Shown in pieces: positions 57,298 to 64,000 of a DNA stretch of 64,000 bases (positions are counted from its first letter, which is position 1; each line of letters begins with the position of its first letter). The notes below the pieces were generated by a model. That model did no database searches. It was not told the origin of the DNA and saw nothing but the letters and a program-made list of their open reading frames with translations. Position numbers and translations under genes: made by a program. Source of the DNA: Anaerococcus senegalensis JC48. Lineage in GTDB: Bacteria; Bacillota; Clostridia; Tissierellales; Peptoniphilaceae. The stretch lies in NCBI RefSeq assembly GCF_000321005.1, contig NZ_HE578907.1, positions 980,728 to 1,044,727 on the forward strand, given 5' to 3'.

Positions 57298-58110
57298 TTA
57301 TGAGAAATTCTTATTATAATATTCTAGAACATCTGTAGCAGTTTGTTCTATAGTATTTAAAGTTACATCTATAACCTTGCAATCCAAATCTTCAAATACT
57401 TCCTTAGCATATTCTAATTCTCTGTTTATTCTTTCTTTATCAAAGTAATCACTTTTAGATTTTATTCCTAAGCCTTTTGACCTATCTTCTCTTATTCTTG
57501 ATAATTTTTCTGGATCAATTGTAAGGCCTATAATTCTTTTTGGATCTATTTCAAAAACTTCTTCTGGAAGTCTAATTTCTGGAACTAAGGGTAGGTTATA
57601 AACTTTATAATCTTTTGTGGCTAAAAGCATAGTAACTGGTGTCTTGGATGTTCTTGATACACCAAGAAGTAAGATATCTGCCTCTTTAATTCCTCTTGTA
57701 TCCTTTCCATCATCATATTTTACTGCAAATTCTATTGACTCTATCATAGAAAAGTAATCTTTTGATAATTTTCTTGTAAGCTTTTTCTCCCTAAGAGCTT
57801 TTTCTCCTGTTACTTTTTCAAATAAGGAAAGAGCAGGTCCAAGTATATCTATTACTTTAATTTCTTCTTTTTTAGCTTTTTTCTTCAAGTATTCTTCAAG
57901 TTTTTTTTCAGCTATAGTTTGGATTATAATTGAATCTTTAGGGATTTTATCAACAATTTTATCTATTTTTTCTTCACTATCTATATTAAATTTTCTAGTT
58001 ACATCAAAATTTACATTTGGAAAATGAGTAAGAACTGATTTCGCAAATGTTTGAGCAGTCTCTCCAGTAGAATCGCTTATTATAAAAACATTCAATTCAC
58101 CACAAGCCAT
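57298..58110 (-). CDS. pyruvate, phosphate dikinase regulatory protein (DUF299)
   Basis: A 270-residue bifunctional kinase/phosphorylase that controls PPDK by threonine phosphorylation in characterised members. It starts FIISDSTGETAQTFAKS, and the P-loop-like LLGVSRTSKTPVTMLLA is at about residues 147-163. The late DRSKGLGIKSKSDYF block is conserved. It follows glyS by 8 bases, as in other Firmicutes (YqfL). No ppdK gene is in the window. Confidence 0.93.
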   Translation of the reverse strand: MACGELNVFIISDSTGETAQTFAKSVLTHFPNVNFDVTRKFNIDSEEKIDKIVDKIPKDSIIIQTIAEKKLEEYLKKKAKKEEIKVIDILGPALSLFEKVTGEKALREKKLTRKLSKDYFSMIESIEFAVKYDDGKDTRGIKEADILLLGVSRTSKTPVTMLLATKDYKVYNLPLVPEIRLPEEVFEIDPKRIIGLTIDPEKLSRIREDRSKGLGIKSKSDYFDKERINRELEYAKEVFEDLDCKVIDVTLNTIEQTATDVLEYYNKNFS

Positions 58111-58118
58111 ATTTTCTC

Positions 58119-60188
58119 CTATTTAACTAAATCTTTAATATTAAATATCCTCGAAATATTTTTAGCAAGTTTATTTAATAGGGCTAATCTATTATTTTTT
58201 ATTTCTTCATCATCAACCATTATCATTGTATTATCTAAATACTCATTACCAATTTCTCTTGTTGATGCAATTTCTTCCAAAGCTTTTTTGTAAAGTTTTT
58301 GACTTAGATATTTATCAATATCTAGCTTATCTATTTCTTCAAAATATTGTTTTTCTAAACCTTGGTCAAGATTTTCTACATTAACATCAATTGATTCGAA
58401 GCCTTTTGTAAAATTGTTGATTCTTGTAAAGTAATTTAAAATATCTTCACTATCATCTCTTTCAACAAATTCACCCAAAGCTTTAACTTTTTCTATTACT
58501 GAAAGTACATTTGATTCTCCAGTATTTAATACTGCATTTACAAGATCGTATCTATACCCTTTATCATTCATCATATTTTTTAATCTATCAATAAAAAATT
58601 CTATTATTTTTTCTAAAGTTTGATTATAATCAAATGAAAGTTCATTTTTTTCAGTATAAACAAATAGGGCATCTTTTACTAAATCTTTTAAGTCTACATC
58701 AATTTTTTTATCAGCTATAATATTTATTACACCAATTGCTGATCTTCTAAGTCCAAACGGATCTTGACTTCCTGTTACATAATCTTCGATTATATAATGT
58801 CCTGTTATTGTATCAATTTTATCAGCAATTGATAAGACAATTCCTGCAACTGATTTTGGAAGTGAATCTTCTGAGCTTCTTGGTTTGTATGCTTCTTCTA
58901 TTGCATTTGCAACTTGGCTGTTTTCGCCTGAATTTGTAGCATAAATTCTTCCCATTGTTCCTTGAAGTTCTGTAAATTCTACAACCATTTTTGTAACAAG
59001 GTCTGCTTTTGAAAGATAAGCAGCTCTTAGTAAATTATCTGATACATCTTCTCCAAGTTTAAATTCATCTAGATAATTTTTTGAAAGAGAAATTAATCTT
59101 TCGGTTTTTTGTTTCATTGATCCAAGACCTTCAAAAAATGTTAGTCTATCTAGTTGATCCACATATTCTTCTAATTTTTTATTATTATCAATATCATAGA
59201 AGAATTTTGCATCTTCAAGTCTTGCTGTAAGTACTTTTTTATTTCCATTTATTACATTTTCTTTTGCAAAATCATCACCATTTCTTACAAGCAAGAAATA
59301 TGGCATTAGATTTTCATTATCGTCTACAATTGGGAAATATCTTTGGTGATCTTTCATTGGAGTAATTATTACTTCTTTTGGTAATTTTAAATATTCATGG
59401 TCAAGCTCACCCATCAAAACTGTTGGATATTCAACTATATTTATAACTTCTTCAAGTAAGTCTTCATCTTTTAAAAATTTACCACCAATTTCTTTTGCAT
59501 AGCGATTAAGGCCTCTAAGGATTATTTCTCTTCTTTCTTTATATGATAATATAACATAGTTTTCTTTAAGTAAATCTAGGTAATTATCAATTTTATCAAC
59601 CACAATTTCACTTTTTCCTAAAACTCTGTGACCTTTTGTTATATTTGATACTTTTATTCCTTCAGCATCAAAATTCAAAATCTCATCATCTAATAAAGAT
59701 AAGAAATATCTAATAGGTCTTGCAAATTTAATTGATTTTCCACCCCATCTCATAGATCTTGGGAAATTTAAAGATTTTATAAGATCGTATACATTTTTTT
59801 CTAAAACTTCTTTTATTGAAAGACTTTCTTCTTTTTTTTCTACATAAATATATTCTTCGCCTTTAAAATCTTTTATTATTACATCAGAAAGTTCTGCTTT
59901 TTGACCTCTCAAAAATCCCAAAAGCGCTTTTGATGGATTTCCTTCATTATCATAAGCTATTTTTTTAGAAGGACCTTTTACACTTATAAGTTCTTCTGAT
60001 TTATTTTCTTCAAGTCCATCAAGCAAAATTGCAAATCTTCTTGGAGTAGATTCTACTTTTATTTCTTCCAAACTTAATTTATTTTCTTCAATTAATTTTT
60101 TGAATTTTTCTTCAAGTTGTTTTTTTGTCGAATTTATATAAGCTGAAGGAAATTCTTCAACTCCTATTTCTAATAAATATTTGCTCAT
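58119..60188 (-). CDS. glyS: glycyl-tRNA synthetase beta subunit
   Basis: A 689-residue beta subunit of the bacterial alpha2beta2 GlyRS. It starts LLEIGVEEFPSAYI, and includes RRFAILLDGL, SMRWGGKSIKFARPIRY, MKDHQRYFP and DPFGLRRSAIGVI, all family hallmarks. It binds tRNA and is needed for charging with glycine. Its ATG shares one base with the glyQ stop (TAATG), giving coupled, equal expression. Confidence 0.97.
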   Translation of the reverse strand: MSKYLLEIGVEEFPSAYINSTKKQLEEKFKKLIEENKLSLEEIKVESTPRRFAILLDGLEENKSEELISVKGPSKKIAYDNEGNPSKALLGFLRGQKAELSDVIIKDFKGEEYIYVEKKEESLSIKEVLEKNVYDLIKSLNFPRSMRWGGKSIKFARPIRYFLSLLDDEILNFDAEGIKVSNITKGHRVLGKSEIVVDKIDNYLDLLKENYVILSYKERREIILRGLNRYAKEIGGKFLKDEDLLEEVINIVEYPTVLMGELDHEYLKLPKEVIITPMKDHQRYFPIVDDNENLMPYFLLVRNGDDFAKENVINGNKKVLTARLEDAKFFYDIDNNKKLEEYVDQLDRLTFFEGLGSMKQKTERLISLSKNYLDEFKLGEDVSDNLLRAAYLSKADLVTKMVVEFTELQGTMGRIYATNSGENSQVANAIEEAYKPRSSEDSLPKSVAGIVLSIADKIDTITGHYIIEDYVTGSQDPFGLRRSAIGVINIIADKKIDVDLKDLVKDALFVYTEKNELSFDYNQTLEKIIEFFIDRLKNMMNDKGYRYDLVNAVLNTGESNVLSVIEKVKALGEFVERDDSEDILNYFTRINNFTKGFESIDVNVENLDQGLEKQYFEEIDKLDIDKYLSQKLYKKALEEIASTREIGNEYLDNTMIMVDDEEIKNNRLALLNKLAKNISRIFNIKDLVK

Positions 60189-61063
60189 TACTTATCCTTT
60201 CTTAAAAGTGGATATTCTAGTTCTTCTCTTTTTTCTATATATGCCTTTGCAACTTTACTAGAAATATCTCTTACTCTTTTAATATAGTGACTTCTCTCTG
60301 ATGCTGAAATTGCTCCCATTGCATCCAATGTGTTAAATGTGTGAGATGATTTTAATACATTATCATATGCTGGATATACAAGATTTTTATCAATTAATCT
60401 ATTTGCTTCAGATTCATAAATTTCAAATAATTTTTCCAAAACTTCGCTATCAGCATCTTCAAATGAATATTTTGAATTTTCGTATTCAGGTAATTTGAAA
60501 ACATCAGAATATTTTAAATTTTCAGACCACTGAATATCAAAAACATTATCTACATTTTGTAAGTACATACAAACTCTTTCAAGTCCCATGGTTATTTCTC
60601 CACTTTCAAGCTCGCAGTTTATTCCACCTACTTGTTGAAAATAAGTAAATTGAGTAATTTCCATTCCATCAAGCCAAACTTCCCAACCAAGTCCCCAAGC
60701 TCCTAAAGTTGGTGATTGCCAGTTATCTTCTACAAATCTAATATCGTGTTCTTTTGGATCAATTCCAATTACTTCTAAACTTTTTAAATATAAATCTTGA
60801 ATATTTTCTGGAGTTGGTTTTAATAAAACTTGCAATTGATGGTGTTGGTATAATCTATTTGGATTTTCTCCATATCTTCCATCAGCAGGTCTTCTTGATG
60901 GTTCTACATAAACAACTTTCCAAGGTTCTTTTCCCAAAGATCTTAAAAAAGTGTGAGGATTCATTGTTCCTGCACCTTTTTCTGAATCGTAAGGAAGCAT
61001 AAAAGATGCACCTTGTCCTTCCCAATATTCTATTAATTTTAGCATTAAATCTTCAAAATACAT
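60188..61063 (-). CDS. glyQ: glycyl-tRNA synthetase alpha subunit
   Basis: The 291-residue catalytic subunit. [38 protein letters not shown] and the [21 protein letters not shown] block are unmistakable. The start is ATG 61063 (MYFEDLML) with AGGAG upstream; a longer reading to 61099 would overlap recO and precede that ribosome site. No T-box leader is present, because the gene is internal to an operon. Confidence 0.97.
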   Translation of the reverse strand: MYFEDLMLKLIEYWEGQGASFMLPYDSEKGAGTMNPHTFLRSLGKEPWKVVYVEPSRRPADGRYGENPNRLYQHHQLQVLLKPTPENIQDLYLKSLEVIGIDPKEHDIRFVEDNWQSPTLGAWGLGWEVWLDGMEITQFTYFQQVGGINCELESGEITMGLERVCMYLQNVDNVFDIQWSENLKYSDVFKLPEYENSKYSFEDADSEVLEKLFEIYESEANRLIDKNLVYPAYDNVLKSSHTFNTLDAMGAISASERSHYIKRVRDISSKVAKAYIEKREELEYPLLRKDK

Positions 61064-61074
61064 TTTTTCTCCTA

Positions 61075-61833
61075 TTATTTGACTAATTTGAATACCCAAT
61101 CAAGTGAGCTAAATTTTCTTATTTCTAAACAATCTAAAACATAGGCTATTATCAAATTCAAAAGCTTTTTCTTTTCTATTTTTAGTTTTATTTTTTCTAC
61201 TTCATCTGTTGGAGTATATAATAACTTTAATAAAAATAAATATTCTTCTTTTGTAAGATAAATCATCTTATAATTACTTCTTCTACAAGATTTACAAACA
61301 AGACCGCCATCTTCTATAGAAAAATATAAATTATTTGAATTAATCTTTTCTCCACATATTGAACATTCTTTTAAATTTGGTTTAAAGCCTGAAAAAGATA
61401 TGTACTTTAATAAAAAGCAAAGAAAAATATTTAAATAATTTTCACTTGCTTTTTCAAAGCTATCAAAAGTCTTATCTAATAAATTATAGACAAAGTCTTT
61501 TTGGTCAAAATCAATTGTTCTTAATAATAAATCACAAATTGCCGATTTATATACTATTATATCAAAATTTTTATTAGATTTCGAATAAGATTTGATTAAC
61601 GACGCATCTTTTATTCCAAAAAACTTCTCACCAGATTTATAAAGATTGTAGGATGATTTTACAAATCTTTGAGTTGATGACAAATTAGAATTTTTTTTAT
61701 TTAAAACTCCTTTAGCTATTATAGAAATTTTCCCCATACTTTTTGTAAAAACTTCTATGATTTTACTTGATTCTTTGTAGTTAAATTCTCTTAAAACAAA
61801 TCCTTCTACATTTGAATTATCACTTGTAACCAA
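61075..61833 (-). CDS. recO: DNA repair protein RecO
   Basis: A 252-residue recombination mediator of the RecFOR pathway. It has an N-terminal OB fold ([31 protein letters not shown]) and a C-terminal four-cysteine zinc finger (CSICGE, then CKSC). The start appears to be TTG 61833, overlapping the era end by 14 bases. It precedes glyQ by 11 bases. Confidence 0.93.
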   Translation of the reverse strand: MVTSDNSNVEGFVLREFNYKESSKIIEVFTKSMGKISIIAKGVLNKKNSNLSSTQRFVKSSYNLYKSGEKFFGIKDASLIKSYSKSNKNFDIIVYKSAICDLLLRTIDFDQKDFVYNLLDKTFDSFEKASENYLNIFLCFLLKYISFSGFKPNLKECSICGEKINSNNLYFSIEDGGLVCKSCRRSNYKMIYLTKEEYLFLLKLLYTPTDEVEKIKLKIEKKKLLNLIIAYVLDCLEIRKFSSLDWVFKLVK

Positions 61834-62701
61834 ACCTATTCACCAATTTTTGTTTTTTGCGCCAATCTTTTTCAACTTTCACCCATAGTTTTAAATTTAT
61901 CTTGCTGTCCATGAAAACTTCTATTTCGCATCTGGCATCCATTCCAATTTTTTTGATTTTTCTTCCGTTTTTTCCTATTACTATTTCTTTGTGGCTTGGT
62001 CTTTCTACAATAATACTTGCATAAATATCATATAAATTCTTATCTTCTCTTTTTTTGAATTGGTCTATTCTTACAAAAATTCCATGAGGAATTTCATTTG
62101 ATAAATTTTTTAAAGCCTTCTCCCTAATTATTTCTGATACAATAAATCTTTCATTCTTATCAGTTATCATATCTGATGGATAATATAAGGGACCTTCTGG
62201 TAAAATTTCTTTAATTGTTTGTATATATTTTCCAATATTTTCATCATTTAAGGCTGATATTGGAATTATATAATCAAATAAATTTAGACCTATATAAGTT
62301 CTTTTTATTTGATCAATTTCATCTTCCTCTAACAAATCACATTTATTTATAAGTAAAATTTTTGGTACTTTTATTTTTTCTAACAAGTCCAAAATCATCT
62401 TATCAAGTCTTCCAATTGTTAGAGAATTATCTACTATAAATGTTACTAAATCTGAATCTTTAAGGCTTTCTTCTGAAACTTCCAAAAGATGTTCTTGAAG
62501 CTTATTTCTAGGTGTTTGAATACCTGGAGTATCTAGAAAAATAATTTGTGAATCTTCGTCATTATAAATTATTTTTATCTCATCTCTTGTTGTTTGGGGC
62601 TTATTAGAAATTATTGAAATTTTTTCTCCTAAAATTTTTTCCATCAAAGTAGATTTCCCTACATTTGCCCTTCCAACTACCGATACAAATCCTGATTTCA
62701 T
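61820..62701 (-). CDS. era: GTPase Era
   Basis: A 293-residue ribosome-assembly GTPase. It has G1 GRANVGKST, G3 DTPG, G4 NKCD, and a C-terminal KH domain with GKNGRKIKKIG that binds the 3' end of 16S rRNA. It overlaps cdd by 4 bases (ATGA) and ends with TGA inside recO, so the operon is tightly coupled. Confidence 0.97.
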   Translation of the reverse strand: MKSGFVSVVGRANVGKSTLMEKILGEKISIISNKPQTTRDEIKIIYNDEDSQIIFLDTPGIQTPRNKLQEHLLEVSEESLKDSDLVTFIVDNSLTIGRLDKMILDLLEKIKVPKILLINKCDLLEEDEIDQIKRTYIGLNLFDYIIPISALNDENIGKYIQTIKEILPEGPLYYPSDMITDKNERFIVSEIIREKALKNLSNEIPHGIFVRIDQFKKREDKNLYDIYASIIVERPSHKEIVIGKNGRKIKKIGMDARCEIEVFMDSKINLKLWVKVEKDWRKKQKLVNRFGYK

Positions 62702-63102
62702 TTTTCCTCCAAATCTTTTTTTGAAAAGTTATATGGAAGAATATCTTTTAGTCCATATATCTTATAATCTTCTACTGAATTTGCAATTACAATTTTTGAA
62801 TCAGTATCTAAAAATTCTGCCATAAATTGCCTACAAACTCCACAAGGATAAGTCATCTTGCTATCTCCTGTTATTATTATTGTATCAATTTCTTTTTCTC
62901 CTGCACTTATTGCTGAACTAAGGGCTGATCTTTCTGCACAAATTGTTACTGAATAAGCTGCATTTTCTATATTTACTCCCTTGTAAATATTTCCTTTTTT
63001 TGTTAGTACAACACTTGATACCCTAAATTTCGAATAAGGTGAGTAAGAATTTTTTTTATTTTCTATAGCAAGTTCTATCAACTCTTCTAATTTTTTTCTC
63101 AT
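62698..63102 (-). CDS. cdd: cytidine deaminase
   Basis: A 134-residue zinc enzyme for pyrimidine salvage. CAERSAL provides the zinc Cys and catalytic Glu, and PCGVCRQFM the other two zinc cysteines. Length is typical of the homotetrameric form. It overlaps the gene upstream by 4 bases and era by 4 bases. Confidence 0.96.
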   Translation of the reverse strand: MRKKLEELIELAIENKKNSYSPYSKFRVSSVVLTKKGNIYKGVNIENAAYSVTICAERSALSSAISAGEKEIDTIIITGDSKMTYPCGVCRQFMAEFLDTDSKIVIANSVEDYKIYGLKDILPYNFSKKDLEEK

Positions 63103-63917
63103 GAAAATACTCCAAATATTAATAAGGCTGTTGCTGTTCCCAATGTTGCTCCCCTAATTATTTCTGGTAGTGAATGAATATTTGCTTCAAACCTACTTTC
63201 TGCTACTATAATAGCAAGTCCATAAAATACAAAAATCAAAAATCCTTCATCAACTCTCATAGCTCCTATTGTTGCAAGACAAAAAGCTATTGCTGTGTGT
63301 CCTGATACAAAACCACCATGAAAGGCTGTTCCATGACCTTTATAAAAAATTCCTTTAAAAAATATAGTAGAAATAATTACAATAGATACGGTTATGAGTG
63401 CAAGATGAGATGGCCTTCTAGAAATTCTTAATACAACAGATGAAGAAAAATTTGCAACCTTATCAAAAAATACCAAGTATGCAATAAAAATTGTATTTAA
63501 AGCTGATACAAAAGTTGCTGCTGCCGACAAGTCTTTACTAGCTTTTGCTTCTTTTGATTTTTTTCCTCCACCACCAAGATTTACTGCTTGTTCAAGCGAA
63601 GTATTTAAAAGCTCACAAGAAATTACAAAGGCAATTGAAAAAACCAAAAACATCATTTCTACTCTTGAAACATTCAAAAATAAGGAAATAAATAAAACAA
63701 GAATAGATGTTAGAACATGAAATTTCATATTTTTTTCATTATTTATTGCAAAAACAAGGCCCTCAAAGGCATAATCAAATCCCTTTACAAATTTTTCACC
63801 AGGGCTTTTTTGCTTTGGTACATATTTTTGAGCTTGATCTTCTTTTCTTTTTTCATCTTTCAATTCTTTTTTAACTTGAGCTTTTATTTCTTCAATTAAT
63901 TGTTTTTCATCTTTCAT
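63099..63917 (-). CDS. undecaprenol/diacylglycerol kinase-PAP2 phosphatase fusion
   Basis: A 272-residue membrane protein. A charged N-terminus (1-45) is followed by a DgkA-type kinase domain (CELLNTSLEQAVNL, KDLSAAATFVSA). A PAP2 domain then follows, with HGTAFHGGFVSGHTA and a late R-FEANIHSLPEIIRG segment. It would both phosphorylate and dephosphorylate lipid carriers or recycle undecaprenyl phosphate. DgkA and PAP2 occur as a fusion in a number of Firmicutes at this locus. The start overlaps the ybeY stop (ATGA). Confidence 0.88.
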   Translation of the reverse strand: MKDEKQLIEEIKAQVKKELKDEKRKEDQAQKYVPKQKSPGEKFVKGFDYAFEGLVFAINNEKNMKFHVLTSILVLFISLFLNVSRVEMMFLVFSIAFVISCELLNTSLEQAVNLGGGGKKSKEAKASKDLSAAATFVSALNTIFIAYLVFFDKVANFSSSVVLRISRRPSHLALITVSIVIISTIFFKGIFYKGHGTAFHGGFVSGHTAIAFCLATIGAMRVDEGFLIFVFYGLAIIVAESRFEANIHSLPEIIRGATLGTATALLIFGVFS

Positions 63918-64000
63918 TTGAATACCCCAAGATTTTTCATAACTTGCTTTTCTTTAGATCTCATTATTTTTTTATCATCTTCTTCCATATGATCATATCC
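63914..64000 (-). CDS. ybeY: endoribonuclease YbeY, C-terminal part (runs off the window)
   Basis: The last 28 codons, GYDHMEEDDKKIMRSKEKQV and MKNLGVFK, match the YbeY end, including the last zinc-binding His of the HLLGYDH motif. It is the usual upstream neighbour of dgkA-cdd-era. Only the 3' end is visible. Confidence 0.88.
   Translation of the reverse strand, partial: GYDHMEEDDKKIMRSKEKQVMKNLGVFK

Noticed and set aside
1-64000. CRISPR array, tRNA or rRNA genes
   Set aside because: No regularly spaced repeats, cloverleaf-type sequences or rRNA signatures were noticed on either strand.

Overview
The window is AT-rich DNA from a low-GC Gram-positive anaerobe. Gene content (TTG/GTG starts behind strong purine-rich ribosome sites, class 3 Fbp, HydE, a galactitol-type PTS, a YeiH exporter, and an operon ybeY-dgkA/pap2-cdd-era-recO-glyQ-glyS-ppsR) fits the Tissierellia/Peptoniphilaceae, for example an Anaerococcus-like species. 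That placement is by inspection only. No rRNA, tRNA or CRISPR array was seen.

Layout: 0-8.4 kb holds rpoB-rpoC (minus strand) under its own consensus promoter, with a nitroreductase upstream. 8.5-24.5 kb is a mosaic of short transcription units: class 3 fructose bisphosphatase, a coiled-coil surface protein with a degenerate sortase signal, a PHP phosphatase, HydE, an SH3/Apf-type wall protein preceded by a WalR-like box, galE with a nucleotidyltransferase, an ABC exporter, a Na/Pi cotransporter interrupted by TGA, and a frameshifted TetR gene followed by a radical SAM protein. 24.6-34.1 kb holds a DUF6506-like protein, an AEC carrier with a D-2-hydroxyacid dehydrogenase, and a PTS operon (PRD regulator, EIIA, EIIB, EIIC, class II aldolase, TIM-like protein, YjbQ). 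The PRD regulator is frameshifted and the aldolase has no recognisable start codon.

34.5-55.2 kb is the accessory region. guaA ends at 55192, and its last 12 bases recur exactly at 39325-39336 and imperfectly at 37829-37840 and 34531-34542. Each of these copies is followed on its right by the same roughly 100-145 bp sequence. The copies at guaA and at 39.3 kb are followed on the other side by a shared, folded end carrying the same terminator. I read this as three related integrative segments stacked at the 3' end of guaA. They carry (right to left) a 15.9 kb defence island, a 1.5 kb MerR segment and a 3.3 kb LysR/YeiH segment. No integrase is present. The defence island contains a DUF262/DUF1524 (GmrSD-like) protein, a NACHT NTPase, a complete type I restriction system (HsdM, HsdS, HsdR) and a DSR2-like SIR2 protein, followed by ArsR and several decayed genes.

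55.2-64 kb is ordinary housekeeping: guaA with a GNAT acetyltransferase, the PPDK regulatory protein, glyS, glyQ, recO, era, cdd, a DgkA-PAP2 fusion and the 3' end of ybeY, mostly with overlapping or near-overlapping ends. Several genes carry single disruptive changes (TGA in nptA, shifts in tetR, the PRD regulator, the bacitracin-type ABC ATPase and a membrane protein next to arsR). Either real gene decay or consensus errors could explain these.
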